From: Methylocapsa sp. D3K7
GTDB lineage: Bacteria; Pseudomonadota; Alphaproteobacteria; Rhizobiales; Beijerinckiaceae
DNA: 64,000 nt
Assembly: GCF_029855125.1 (NCBI RefSeq)
Contig: NZ_CP123229.1
Location: 1,612,001-1,676,000, forward strand
Direction of reading: 5' to 3'
The notes below the pieces were generated by a model. It was not told where the DNA came from. It did not search any database and saw only the letters and a list, made by a program, of their open reading frames with translations. This document shows, piece after piece, positions 56,095 to 64,000 of the stretch. Each line of letters starts with the position of its first letter. The first letter of the stretch is position 1. The translations under genes and the position numbers were made by a program.

Positions 56095-57006
56095 TCAAGG
56101 CCATCGCGCGAGGGGTGGCAGTGACGACAAGATCGCCTCGACATTTCCGCCTGTTTTCAACCCGAAAATTGTACCCCGATCGTAAATGAGATTGAATTCG
56201 GCGTAACGGCCGCGCCGCACAAGCTGCTCATCACGATCGGCGTCCGTCCAGGCAAGCCCCACATTGCGGCGCACGAGTTCGGGATAGATCCTGAGAAACC
56301 CCAACCCAACGTCCCGCGTAAACGCAAAAGCCGCGGCAAACGTGGCTTCGTCACCCTCGGGGCAATCGAGATAATCATAAAATATCCCGCCAATCCCACG
56401 GGGCTCATTTCGATGCTTGAGATAAAAATACTCGTCGCACCATTGCTTGAATTTCGCGTAATCAGCAACTTTGCCATGGCTGTCGCAGGGTGCCTGCATG
56501 GCGGCATGAAAGTCTTGCGCGTCAGGATCGGATTGGATGCGCCGCCGATCGAGCAGAGGCGTAAGATCGGCACCGCCGCCAAACCATGCTTTGGTGGTTA
56601 TGATGTAGCGCGTATTCATATGGACGGTTGGCACATTCGGGTTCCACGGATGCGCGATCAGGGAAATTCCTGAGGCCCAAAATCTGGGATCGGCCTCGGC
56701 CCCGGGGATTTGCGCCGCGAATTCGGCCGGAAAACGTCCAAACACCGTCGAGGTGTGCACCGCCATTTTTTCGAACACGCGGCCACGCAGGACCGCCGTG
56801 CGGCCGCCGCCGCCATCGCCGCCGGAATGATCCGTCCGCGCCCAGGGTTTCGTCACAAATGTTCCTGGCGCCATGCCGGGTTCCGCGTAAGGCCCCTTCG
56901 CCTCCGTTTCCAAAAGCTCGCAGGCGGCGATGATTTTTTCTTGCAGCTGCTCGAACCAGGCGCGCGCCTCGGTCTTATGCTGATCGCCGTGAAAAGAGGC
57001 CGTCAT
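56095..57006 (-). CDS. hemF: Oxygen-dependent coproporphyrinogen III oxidase
   Basis: HemF makes protoporphyrinogen IX in haem synthesis using O2. The 303-residue protein has '[20 protein letters not shown]', '[11 protein letters not shown]', '[12 protein letters not shown]', '[12 protein letters not shown]' and '[20 protein letters not shown]', all hallmark HemF motifs. Its presence indicates aerobic growth and fits the nearby cytochrome bc1 genes. Confidence 0.96.
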   Translation of the reverse strand: MTASFHGDQHKTEARAWFEQLQEKIIAACELLETEAKGPYAEPGMAPGTFVTKPWARTDHSGGDGGGGRTAVLRGRVFEKMAVHTSTVFGRFPAEFAAQIPGAEADPRFWASGISLIAHPWNPNVPTVHMNTRYIITTKAWFGGGADLTPLLDRRRIQSDPDAQDFHAAMQAPCDSHGKVADYAKFKQWCDEYFYLKHRNEPRGIGGIFYDYLDCPEGDEATFAAAFAFTRDVGLGFLRIYPELVRRNVGLAWTDADRDEQLVRRGRYAEFNLIYDRGTIFGLKTGGNVEAILSSLPPLARWP

Positions 57007-57117
57007 TCATCGAACCCTTCGAGAAGTGCTTGAGCTTTACAAAATAAAATAGCCCGTTCAACAGCCATCGAGATTGCGGCAGATCAAGCAATCTCGATTG
57101 ACAGTGAAGACGCCGGT

Positions 57118-57744
57118 TTATTTCAAGGCGATCTGCTCGTTGGATGGCAAAACTTTGGCAGGGGTTCTTTTGAATGTTTCCCCAAAACTGCCGACCAGCG
57201 CCGTCTTTACGTTGTACCCATCCTCTGTCAACTGTATATTATAGCAGTGGAAGGGACGGCCGTTTTCCGAGTGTCCTGTCTTCGCGATCTGCTTGCTCAC
57301 CTCACGCAACGTGCGTTTCAATTGGTCGGGATCATCGCTCATCTTGGCAAGCTGTTTCTCGGCCAATTTATAATCGGCGGCAACGTCGTGGAGCATCCGC
57401 GTATCCGCTGGAGTTTCATATTCGCAGAGTTCCTTGAGCTGTCCGACATACATCAGCCGCACGAATTCATCTTGTCCCAAGCTGTGGATGAGTTCCAAGG
57501 CATGGCTGCGTTCGGCAGGGGCGACATTGTCCGCATTGAGGTCGCTGAAGGCGGCGGCCACATTTTCCGCATTGAAGCTGAGCTTGACACTGGCGATTTC
57601 GACAGAATTCAGCGAATCCGCTCTGTCGAGCAATTTCTGGGTCGCATGACAGAAATTGGGAAACTCCATCAAAACAAAGCCAAGCATAATGAAACCGAAC
57701 ACTATGTATAAAAATTGTCTTGAGTAATCGAGAACCTTCGACAT
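57118..57744 (-). CDS. Membrane-anchored hypothetical protein
   Basis: A protein of about 208 residues, with one N-terminal membrane helix ('FLYIVFGFIMLGFVLMEF') and a soluble, largely helical domain with no family I can name. The start MSKVLDYSRQF was chosen because GGAGGAGGG lies five bases upstream; a longer frame begins 69 bases earlier. A cysteine near 'LKELCEYETPAD' and 'FHCYNIQLTEDGYNVKTALV' may be structural. Confidence 0.65.
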   Translation of the reverse strand: MSKVLDYSRQFLYIVFGFIMLGFVLMEFPNFCHATQKLLDRADSLNSVEIASVKLSFNAENVAAAFSDLNADNVAPAERSHALELIHSLGQDEFVRLMYVGQLKELCEYETPADTRMLHDVAADYKLAEKQLAKMSDDPDQLKRTLREVSKQIAKTGHSENGRPFHCYNIQLTEDGYNVKTALVGSFGETFKRTPAKVLPSNEQIALK

Positions 57745-57847
57745 AACACCCTCCTCCGGCAATGCAGGGAGGGTAAAAGAATTAACCATATTTGCCTGTG
57801 CGCCGACGCACAAACTATGATCCGGCCATAGTTGTCAGCTATGCAGC

Positions 57848-58333
57848 CTAGGACACCCCACTGAGCCGGATCTGCCGCGCAGCTTCCCCAACAACCATCG
57901 CCGCCGCCACGGCGACATTCAAGGACCGCATCGGCGGCTTCAAGGGAATGACAAGACGCGCGTCGGCGGCCCCGTGGACTTCGCCTGGCACACCGGCGGA
58001 CTCGCGGCCGGCCAGCAGGATATCGCCGGGGGCAAAGCTGAAATCCGTGTAGGCAAGGCTCGATTGGGTCGTCAGCAGAATGAGCCGCCGCCCCGCGGCG
58101 CGGCGCCACGCGTCGAAGGCCCGCCAATGGGGATAGCGGGCGATCTCGACATGGTCGAGATAATCCATGCCGGCCCGCCGGAAATGCCTATCGGTCACCG
58201 GGAATCCGGCGGGCTCGATAATCGCCGCGGCGAGCCCGAGGCAGGCGCACATCCGCAAAATCGTGCCCGCGTTTTGCGGAATATCTGGCTGATAAAGCGC
58301 CACCGTAAAGGGCGCGATTTGGTCAGGCTGCAT
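57848..58333 (-). CDS. trmL: tRNA (cytidine/uridine-34 2'-O)-methyltransferase
   Basis: A SPOUT-fold enzyme that methylates the wobble ribose of tRNA-Leu. 'VALYQPDIPQNAGTILRMCA' opens the fold; 'LLAGRESAGVPGEVHGAADA' and 'VIPLKPPMRSLNVAVAAAMV' form the trefoil knot and SAM site. The start MQPDQIAPF follows GGAAGG and gives 161 residues, the normal TrmL/YibK length. It lies directly beside, and diverges from, the petABC operon. Confidence 0.92.
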   Translation of the reverse strand: MQPDQIAPFTVALYQPDIPQNAGTILRMCACLGLAAAIIEPAGFPVTDRHFRRAGMDYLDHVEIARYPHWRAFDAWRRAAGRRLILLTTQSSLAYTDFSFAPGDILLAGRESAGVPGEVHGAADARLVIPLKPPMRSLNVAVAAAMVVGEAARQIRLSGVS

Positions 58334-58474
58334 ATTTGCCTTCCGAATGTCCAAATGATTTGAGAACGGCATTGAAACCGTCACATTCGCGTAGCATTAC
58401 GGCATGGCTATTGCTTCCATGACGGGGCTCGATTATTCGATAGTCATGGAACGAGGCCGGGGTTCGAGGACAGT

Positions 58475-58999
58475 ATGGCAGAAACCACGACAGCGGACGA
58501 ACCGACCCGCAGGGACTTTCTGTTCATCGCGACGGGAGCGATGGGCGCCGTCGCGGCGGGTTTCGTGGCCTGGCCGCTCATCGATCAGATGAGTCCCGAT
58601 GCAACGACCCTTGCCGCCGCATCGACGGAAGTCGATATCGCCAATATTCCGGAAGGTCAGATCATCACCGTAAAATGGCGCGGCAAGCCTATTTTCATCA
58701 GCCACCGCACGCCCAAGGAGGTCGAGGAGGCGCGGGCTGTCGCGCTGAACGAATTGCGCGATCCAGCGAGCGATGAATCCCGCGTGCAAAAGCCGGAATG
58801 GCTCATCGTCATCGGCATCTGCACGCATCTTGGCTGTGTCCCGCTGAAAAATGACGGCCCTTTCGCGGGCGGTTATTTTTGCCCTTGTCATGGTTCGGTT
58901 TACGATGCGTCGGGCCGCATCCGCCAGGGTCCGGCGCCCTATAATCTTGCCGTCCCGGTCTATAAGTTCACAAGCGATACAAAACTCACGATAGGGTAA
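58475..58999 (+). CDS. petA: Ubiquinol-cytochrome c reductase Rieske iron-sulfur subunit
   Basis: Rieske protein of the bc1 complex. A Tat-like anchor 'PTRRDFLFIATGAMGAVAAG' at the N-terminus places the domain in the periplasm. The cluster ligands are 'CTHLGC' and 'CPCHGSVYDASGR', with 'GPAPYNLAVP' after them. 174 residues. First gene of petABC; cytochrome b begins 97 bases downstream. Confidence 0.96.
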   Translation: MAETTTADEPTRRDFLFIATGAMGAVAAGFVAWPLIDQMSPDATTLAAASTEVDIANIPEGQIITVKWRGKPIFISHRTPKEVEEARAVALNELRDPASDESRVQKPEWLIVIGICTHLGCVPLKNDGPFAGGYFCPCHGSVYDASGRIRQGPAPYNLAVPVYKFTSDTKLTIG

Positions 59000-59096
59000 A
59001 ATAAAGCCATGCACGCGCTCGCGGCGGCGCGTTCGATGATCCTCAACACTGGCTATGCGAGTGGCCGGAAATAGTCACCGAGAGAAGATATTCATC

Positions 59097-60374
59097 ATGA
59101 GCGGAGAGCCGACCTACGTCCCGAAAAGCCCTCTGGCCCAGTGGTTCGAAAGCCGGCTGCCGGTCATCGGCCTCGTCCATTCCTCCTTCGTGGCGTTCCC
59201 CAACCCGCGCAACCTCAACTATTGGTGGACCCTCGGCGGCATCTTGTCGTTCATGCTCGCCGCGCAGATCGTCACCGGCATCGTGCTGGTTATGCATTAC
59301 ACGCCGCAGTCCGGCCTCGCCTTTGCCTCGGTCGAGCATATCATGCGCGATGTGAACTATGGCTGGCTGCTGCGTTACGCACACGCCAATGGCGCGTCGA
59401 TGTTTTTTTTCGCGATGTATATCCATATGTTCCGCGGCATGTATTACGGCTCCTATAAATCGCCGCGTGAGGTCTTGTGGCTTCTCGGCTTCATCATCTA
59501 TTTTCTGGCGGTCGCGACCGCCTTCATGGGCTATGTGCTGCCTTGGGGGCAGATGAGCTTTTGGGGCGCGACGGTCATCACCAGCCTATTTTCGGCCATT
59601 CCGCTTGTCGGCGATTCGATCACCACCTGGCTGTGGGGCGGCTACGCGGTTGATAACGCGACTCTCAACCGCTTCTTTTCCCTGCACTATCTGCTCCCAT
59701 TCATGATTGCGGGCGTGGTCGTGCTGCATATTTGGGCGCTGCATGTTCACGGATCAAACAATCCGGCCGGCATCGAAAAAAAGACCAGCAAGGACACTCT
59801 CCCCTTCCATCCCTATTTCACCGTAAAGGATGGGTTCGCGCTCGTATGCTTTATCGCGTTTTATGCGTGGTTCGTGTTTTACGTGCCGAACTATCTTTCC
59901 GACGCCGACAACTACATCGAAGCCAATCCGCTCCAGACGCCGGTGCATATTGTGCCGGAATGGTATTATTTGCCTTTCTACGCAATCTTGCGATCGATCC
60001 CATCCAAGCTTGGCGGCGCAAGCGCGATGTTTATCGCGGTTTTCGTGATCGCCTTTCTGCCATGGCTCGACACTTCTCGCGTGAAGTCGGCCGCGTTCCG
60101 TCCGCTGTATCGAATTTTCTTCTGGCTGTTTGTCGCCTGTACCATCCTGCTTGGCTATATGGGATCGCAACCGCCGGAGGGGATCTACGTGATCGCCGCC
60201 CGGTTTCTCACCGTCTATTATTTCCTCCACTTTTTTGTAATCCTGCCGTTGCTCGGGCGCTATGAGCGGCCAAAGCCCCTGCCCGACTCCATTTACGATT
60301 CAGTCTTGGGCAAGTCTGGCAAAGCCGCCGTGGCGGACACCACTCAAATGCAAATACGCGAACCTGGGCAATGA
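59097..60374 (+). CDS. petB: Cytochrome b of the bc1 complex
   Basis: Membrane subunit that oxidises ubiquinol. The start [17 protein letters not shown] has GAGAAG upstream. Eight membrane helices carry the haem histidines in '[20 protein letters not shown]' and '[20 protein letters not shown]', and the Qo site '[16 protein letters not shown]'. At 425 residues it is the cytochrome b subunit alone, not a b-c1 fusion. petC begins 37 bases downstream. Confidence 0.97.
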   Translation: MSGEPTYVPKSPLAQWFESRLPVIGLVHSSFVAFPNPRNLNYWWTLGGILSFMLAAQIVTGIVLVMHYTPQSGLAFASVEHIMRDVNYGWLLRYAHANGASMFFFAMYIHMFRGMYYGSYKSPREVLWLLGFIIYFLAVATAFMGYVLPWGQMSFWGATVITSLFSAIPLVGDSITTWLWGGYAVDNATLNRFFSLHYLLPFMIAGVVVLHIWALHVHGSNNPAGIEKKTSKDTLPFHPYFTVKDGFALVCFIAFYAWFVFYVPNYLSDADNYIEANPLQTPVHIVPEWYYLPFYAILRSIPSKLGGASAMFIAVFVIAFLPWLDTSRVKSAAFRPLYRIFFWLFVACTILLGYMGSQPPEGIYVIAARFLTVYYFLHFFVILPLLGRYERPKPLPDSIYDSVLGKSGKAAVADTTQMQIREPGQ

Positions 60375-60411
60375 CCATCGGCGCCGTGTCATGGCCAAAA
60401 GGAAAAAACGA

Positions 60412-61293
60412 ATGAGGCACGGAAACCAATTCCGCCGCGGTAGCGGATGGGCGTTTGGCGCCCTCTTGTTGGCGGCTTATGCGGGAGCGAGCGGCACGGG
60501 TTTCGCCGCCGAGGACGCCGGGGGCGCCCCTCCAGCGCATGAACAGCCAAAACCGCCGCGCCAGGAATGGACGTTCAACGGCTTTTTCGGCCGCTATGAT
60601 CAAGCGCAACTCCAGCGCGGTTTTCAGGTCTATCGCGAGGTATGTTCCAACTGCCATTCCCTCAAAATGGTGGCGTTCCGCAATTTGTCCGACCCGGGCG
60701 GCCCCGGCTTTTCGGAAGCGCAAGTCAAGGCACTCGCCGCGAAGTACCAGATCAAGGACGGACCCAACGACGCCGGCGACATGTTCGAGCGGCCCGGGCG
60801 GCCGTCGGATTATTTCCCCTGGAACTTCGCCAATCCGCAGGCGGCAGTGGCGGCGCTCGGCGCCTTGCCGCCCGACATGTCACTGCTCGCCAAGGCCAGA
60901 TCCTATGAGCGCGGGTTCCCCCTTTTTCTGATCGATCCGATCATCCAATATCAAGAGCAGGGGCCCGATTACATCTATGCCCTGTTGAACGGCTACACCA
61001 ACGACAAGGACCCGACCTGGAACGAATATATGCCGGGTCACAAGATCGCCATGCCCATGCCGCTCAGCGACGGCGCGGTTGACTACGCGGATGGCTCGCC
61101 CAAAACGGTCCCGCAATATGCCAAGGATGTCACGGCATTCCTGATGTGGGCTGCCGAACCGAAACTCGAGGAGCGCAAGCGCCTCGGCTTTGGCGTGCTG
61201 ATCTTTCTTGTCGTTTACGCCTTGCTTCTCTTGGTTGTGAAAAAGAAGATATGGCATAGCCCCACGGCGCATCCGAGCCCCGATACGCCCTAG
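60412..61293 (+). CDS. petC: Cytochrome c1 of the bc1 complex
   Basis: Periplasmic haem c subunit. 'EVCSNCHSLKMVAFRNLSDP' holds the CxxCH haem site and 'NEYMPGHKIAMPMPLSDG' the Met ligand region; the C-terminal helix 'GVLIFLVVYALLLLVVKKKI' anchors it. Signal peptide 'WAFGALLLAAYAGASGTGFA'. I prefer the ATG at 60412 (MRHGNQF), which has AAAGGA eight bases upstream; another ATG at 60391 is in frame. Confidence 0.95.
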   Translation: MRHGNQFRRGSGWAFGALLLAAYAGASGTGFAAEDAGGAPPAHEQPKPPRQEWTFNGFFGRYDQAQLQRGFQVYREVCSNCHSLKMVAFRNLSDPGGPGFSEAQVKALAAKYQIKDGPNDAGDMFERPGRPSDYFPWNFANPQAAVAALGALPPDMSLLAKARSYERGFPLFLIDPIIQYQEQGPDYIYALLNGYTNDKDPTWNEYMPGHKIAMPMPLSDGAVDYADGSPKTVPQYAKDVTAFLMWAAEPKLEERKRLGFGVLIFLVVYALLLLVVKKKIWHSPTAHPSPDTP

Positions 61294-61435
61294 GCTTTGC
61301 GGCTCGCGGCCCCAGCCTCACGCCTCCTCGGACCATTTCGGGGATTTGACGGCCGGGCCGGTGCCTCCTATCGTTCCCGGCATGCTCGCGCATTGAGCAA
61401 TCCGCGAAGCTTCTCATTTTTCTCAAGGTCAGATC

Positions 61436-63154
61436 ATGTCCCTCGCCGGCGCGCTCGAGTCCGCCAATGCCTGGCCTTTCGAGGAGGCGCGCAAACTCAT
61501 CCGGCGTGTCGAGGCAACCGGCCAGAATGAAGTTCTATTCGAAACCGGCTATGGCCCCTCCGGCCTCCCTCACATTGGCACTTTCGGTGAGGTCGCCCGC
61601 ACGACCATGGTTCGGCATGCGTTCCGGGTCTTGACAAAGGACAGGATCAAGACACGGCTCCTCGCGTTTTCGGACGATATGGACGGCCTACGCAAGGTGC
61701 CCGACAATATTCCCAACAAGGAGCTTGTCGCCGTCCATCTTGGCAAGCCGCTCACCGAGGTTCCCGATCCCTTCGGCACGCATCCAAGTTTCGGCGCGCA
61801 CAACAATGCGCGGCTGCGGGCGTTTCTGGACCAATTCGGCTTCGATTATGAATTTGCTTCCGCGACGGACTATTACAAGTCCGGCCGCTTCGACGCCGCG
61901 CTCCTCCATATGCTGTCGCGTTACGAGCAAGTGATGGCGATCATGCTGCCGAGTTTTCGCGAGGAACGCGCCGCGACCTATTCGCCCTTCCTGCCGGTTC
62001 ACCCAAGAACCGGCATTGTCATGCAGGTGCCGATCGAGGCGATCGATGCGAGTGCGGGCACGCTGAGATGGCGTGATCCGGACACGCAAGAGCAATTCGA
62101 GACCAAGGTGACCGGCGGCGCCTGCAAGCTGCAATGGAAACCGGATTGGGCGATGCGCTGGTATGCGCTCAAGGTTGACTACGAAATGGCCGGCAAGGAT
62201 CTGATCGAATCGGTGAAACTCTCTGGCGCGATCGTGCGCGCGCTCGGGGGCACGCCGCCGGAAGGGTTCAATTATGAATTGTTCCTCGACGAGAAGGGCC
62301 AAAAAATCTCGAAGTCCAAAGGCAATGGCCTGACCATCGAGGAGTGGCTCACCTATGCGAGCCCCGAAAGCCTCTCGCTGTTCATGTATCAGAAGCCAAC
62401 CGCCGCCAAGCGGCTTTATTTCGACGTGATCCCGCGCACGGTCGATGATTATCTCACCTTTCTTAGCGCCTATCCAAGGCAAGAGGCAAAAGAGCGTCTT
62501 GGCAACCCGGTCTGGCATATTCATTCAGGCGAGCCTCCTGAGCCGGAAATTTTGCACGGCGCCGGCAGCCAATCGACCGCGATCACCTTCGGCATGCTGC
62601 TCAATCTCGCCGCCGTGGCGAACAGCGAGGATCCACAGGTCATTTGGGGATTTTTGCGACGCTATGCGCCGGATGTTTCACCCGAGGCGCATCCCCGCCT
62701 CGATAGGCTGGTGACCTATGCGGCGCGTTATTTCCGCGATTTCGTCCGTCCAGCGAAAAGCTTTCGCGAGCCGGATGACATCGAGCGCGAAGCGCTTGAA
62801 AAACTCTGCGCCGCGCTCGCTGTTTTGCCGGAAGGGTCCAGCGCCGAGGCCATCCAGGCCGCGCTCTATGATGTCGCGCGCAAAATACACCGTTATCAGG
62901 ACATGAAAGCCAAGGGCGCCACGGCCGAGCGGCCAGGCGTTTCCAATGATTGGTTCACCATGCTTTATGCGGTGCTGCTCGGGGAGAGCCGTGGCCCCCG
63001 CTTTGGCTCTTTCGTGGCGCTTTACGGAATTGAGGAGACCCGCCAGCTGATCGCGGAGGCTCTCTCCGGCGTTCTGCAACGCAAGCACGCGGTGTTTTTG
63101 CAAGAAAGCAAGCCGGGCATTCGAAGCGAGAAGACGCCGCCGAAATCTTCGTGA
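61436..63154 (+). CDS. lysS: Class I lysyl-tRNA synthetase
   Basis: Charges tRNA-Lys. The class I signatures are clear: '[16 protein letters not shown]' carries the HIGH-like motif and '[13 protein letters not shown]' the KMSKS-like loop. The 572-residue length matches class I LysRS (LysK type), which is standard in alphaproteobacteria and archaea. The ATG overlaps no other gene and has AAGG nearby. It contrasts with the class II-derived EpmA at 24594. Confidence 0.95.
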   Translation: MSLAGALESANAWPFEEARKLIRRVEATGQNEVLFETGYGPSGLPHIGTFGEVARTTMVRHAFRVLTKDRIKTRLLAFSDDMDGLRKVPDNIPNKELVAVHLGKPLTEVPDPFGTHPSFGAHNNARLRAFLDQFGFDYEFASATDYYKSGRFDAALLHMLSRYEQVMAIMLPSFREERAATYSPFLPVHPRTGIVMQVPIEAIDASAGTLRWRDPDTQEQFETKVTGGACKLQWKPDWAMRWYALKVDYEMAGKDLIESVKLSGAIVRALGGTPPEGFNYELFLDEKGQKISKSKGNGLTIEEWLTYASPESLSLFMYQKPTAAKRLYFDVIPRTVDDYLTFLSAYPRQEAKERLGNPVWHIHSGEPPEPEILHGAGSQSTAITFGMLLNLAAVANSEDPQVIWGFLRRYAPDVSPEAHPRLDRLVTYAARYFRDFVRPAKSFREPDDIEREALEKLCAALAVLPEGSSAEAIQAALYDVARKIHRYQDMKAKGATAERPGVSNDWFTMLYAVLLGESRGPRFGSFVALYGIEETRQLIAEALSGVLQRKHAVFLQESKPGIRSEKTPPKSS

Positions 63155-63181
63155 GAACTCTGTTCAAGGAATGCGCTTCTA

Positions 63182-63523
63182 ATGGATTTGATCTACAAAA
63201 TCGCTCCCGCCGCCTTGTGGCGCAAAGCCCAGGACAGGGGTAGATTCGAAGGCACTCCAGCCGATATCGCCGACAGTTACATTCATTTCTCGACCGCTGA
63301 TCAGGCCAAGGCAACTGCCGCGAAATATTTCGAGGGGCAAGATCATTTGCTTCTCATCGCGGTCGACTCGAAGAAGCTCGGCGAGGCCTTGCGCTTTGAA
63401 GCTTCGCGCGACGGCGCGCTGTTTCCCCATCTTTATGCGGACCTGCCGCTCGATGCGGTGGTTTTTGCAAAACCACTCCTTCTCCTGCCGGATGGCCAGC
63501 ATGATTTCACCGGGCTTCTCTAA
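63182..63523 (+). CDS. DUF952 family protein
   Basis: A 113-residue cytosolic protein. '[20 protein letters not shown]', '[20 protein letters not shown]' and '[14 protein letters not shown]' match DUF952, a family often found next to pyrD in alphaproteobacteria; its function is unknown. It ends in a one-base overlap (TAATG) with pyrD, so the two are probably co-translated. Confidence 0.88.
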   Translation: MDLIYKIAPAALWRKAQDRGRFEGTPADIADSYIHFSTADQAKATAAKYFEGQDHLLLIAVDSKKLGEALRFEASRDGALFPHLYADLPLDAVVFAKPLLLLPDGQHDFTGLL

Positions 63524-64000
63524 TGCCCTCTGTCTTCCACGCACTCATGCGTCCGCTGCTGTTCCATCTCGATCCCGAAATCGCGCATGAATGGGCGCTC
63601 AAGGCGCTCCGCAATATCCCCTTGCCAGCGGCCGCCCCAGACGACTCGCGCCTCGCCGTCAAGGCGTTCGGACTTGCCTTTCCAAATCCGCTTGGCCTCG
63701 CGGCGGGCTTCGACAAAAATGGCGAAGTTGCCGATGCGATCCTTCGGCTTGGCTTCGGTTTTGCCGAGATCGGCACGATCACGCCGCTCCCGCAGCAGGG
63801 CAATCCGCGCCCGCGCCTCTTCCGCCTCACGCCCGATCAAGCGATTGTCAACCGTCTTGGCTTTCCAAGCCAGGGCCACGCGGCCGTCCACACGCGCCTA
63901 ACAGCCCGAGCGCATCAGCCGGGGATTGTTGGCGTCAATCTCGGCGCCAACAAAGACGCGCGCGATCGTGTCCCGGATTATGTGCAAGGAATCGACGCCT
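63523..64000 (+). CDS. pyrD: Dihydroorotate dehydrogenase (quinone), partial
   Basis: The class 2, quinone-linked enzyme of pyrimidine synthesis. The frame starts at an ATG overlapping the DUF952 stop (TAATG) and runs off the right edge, so only about 159 residues are seen. '[20 protein letters not shown]' and '[20 protein letters not shown]' bind FMN and orotate, and '[12 protein letters not shown]' follows. The usual 'TPRPQ' appears as 'TPLPQ', a small deviation in an otherwise typical sequence. Confidence 0.93.
   Translation, partial: MPSVFHALMRPLLFHLDPEIAHEWALKALRNIPLPAAAPDDSRLAVKAFGLAFPNPLGLAAGFDKNGEVADAILRLGFGFAEIGTITPLPQQGNPRPRLFRLTPDQAIVNRLGFPSQGHAAVHTRLTARAHQPGIVGVNLGANKDARDRVPDYVQGIDA

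Noticed and set aside
1..64000. tRNA genes, CRISPR arrays, insertion sequences or prophage
   Set aside because: Scanning both strands by eye showed no tRNA T-loop context, no regular spacer-repeat array, and no transposase, integrase or phage structural gene.

Overview
The window looks like a chromosomal segment of an alphaproteobacterium, most likely a Rhizobiales/Beijerinckiaceae-type organism. This is an inference from gene content: a class I lysyl-tRNA synthetase, a three-gene petABC (fbcFBC-type) cytochrome bc1 operon, DUF992 and DUF952 proteins, periplasmic TPR proteins with an 'ACTEIL' motif, and high GC in most genes. It carries about 55 genes. I saw no tRNA, rRNA, transposase, integrase or CRISPR array.

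Region 1 (1-15.3 kb) is an ABC-transporter-dependent surface polysaccharide locus. It has an export permease cut by the window edge, a KpsT-like ATPase about 10 kb away, two KpsE/CtrB-type inner-membrane adaptors, two large GT2 glycosyltransferases, a methyltransferase, the dTDP-L-rhamnose operon rmlCBDA and an unrecognised 362-codon gene. The polymer is therefore probably rhamnose-containing and possibly methylated.

Region 2 (15.6-23.6 kb) holds a copper module (copZ-like chaperone and copA, the latter broken by a frameshift), an exbB-exbD-tonB energiser (exbD also frameshifted), a GT4 glycosyltransferase and an ExoY/WcaJ-type initiating sugar transferase.

Region 3 (23.8-37.4 kb) is housekeeping: elongation factor P diverging from its modification enzymes epmA-epmB, a large MscS-type channel, an ATC-hydrolase-like protein, a 1-Cys peroxiredoxin, cysK, a PfkB/adenosine kinase, a Rieske-FAD oxidoreductase, and gnd-pgl of the pentose phosphate pathway.

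Region 4 (37.6-42.4 kb) is the most unusual part. Two tandem genes start with a nearly identical secreted five-repeat TPR module, including the ribosome-binding site and TTG start. One is then fused to a CPA2/YbaL-type K+/H+ antiporter with an RCK domain, the other to an unrelated NhaD/ArsB-like Na+/H+ antiporter.

Region 5 (42.6-50.6 kb) mixes a 2OG-Fe(II) oxygenase, ruvB, and an AT-richer patch with a lipoprotein and a signal-less M15 peptidase/peptidoglycan-binding protein abutting a secreted small protein (effector-immunity-like). A LuxR regulator, a ParE-type toxin-antitoxin pair and an LprI-domain protein follow.

Region 6 (50.6-64 kb) is conserved core: phosphomannomutase/phosphoglucomutase, a ComEA-like protein, trxB-lysR, DUF992, GtrA, hemF, trmL, petABC, lysS, DUF952 and the start of pyrD.
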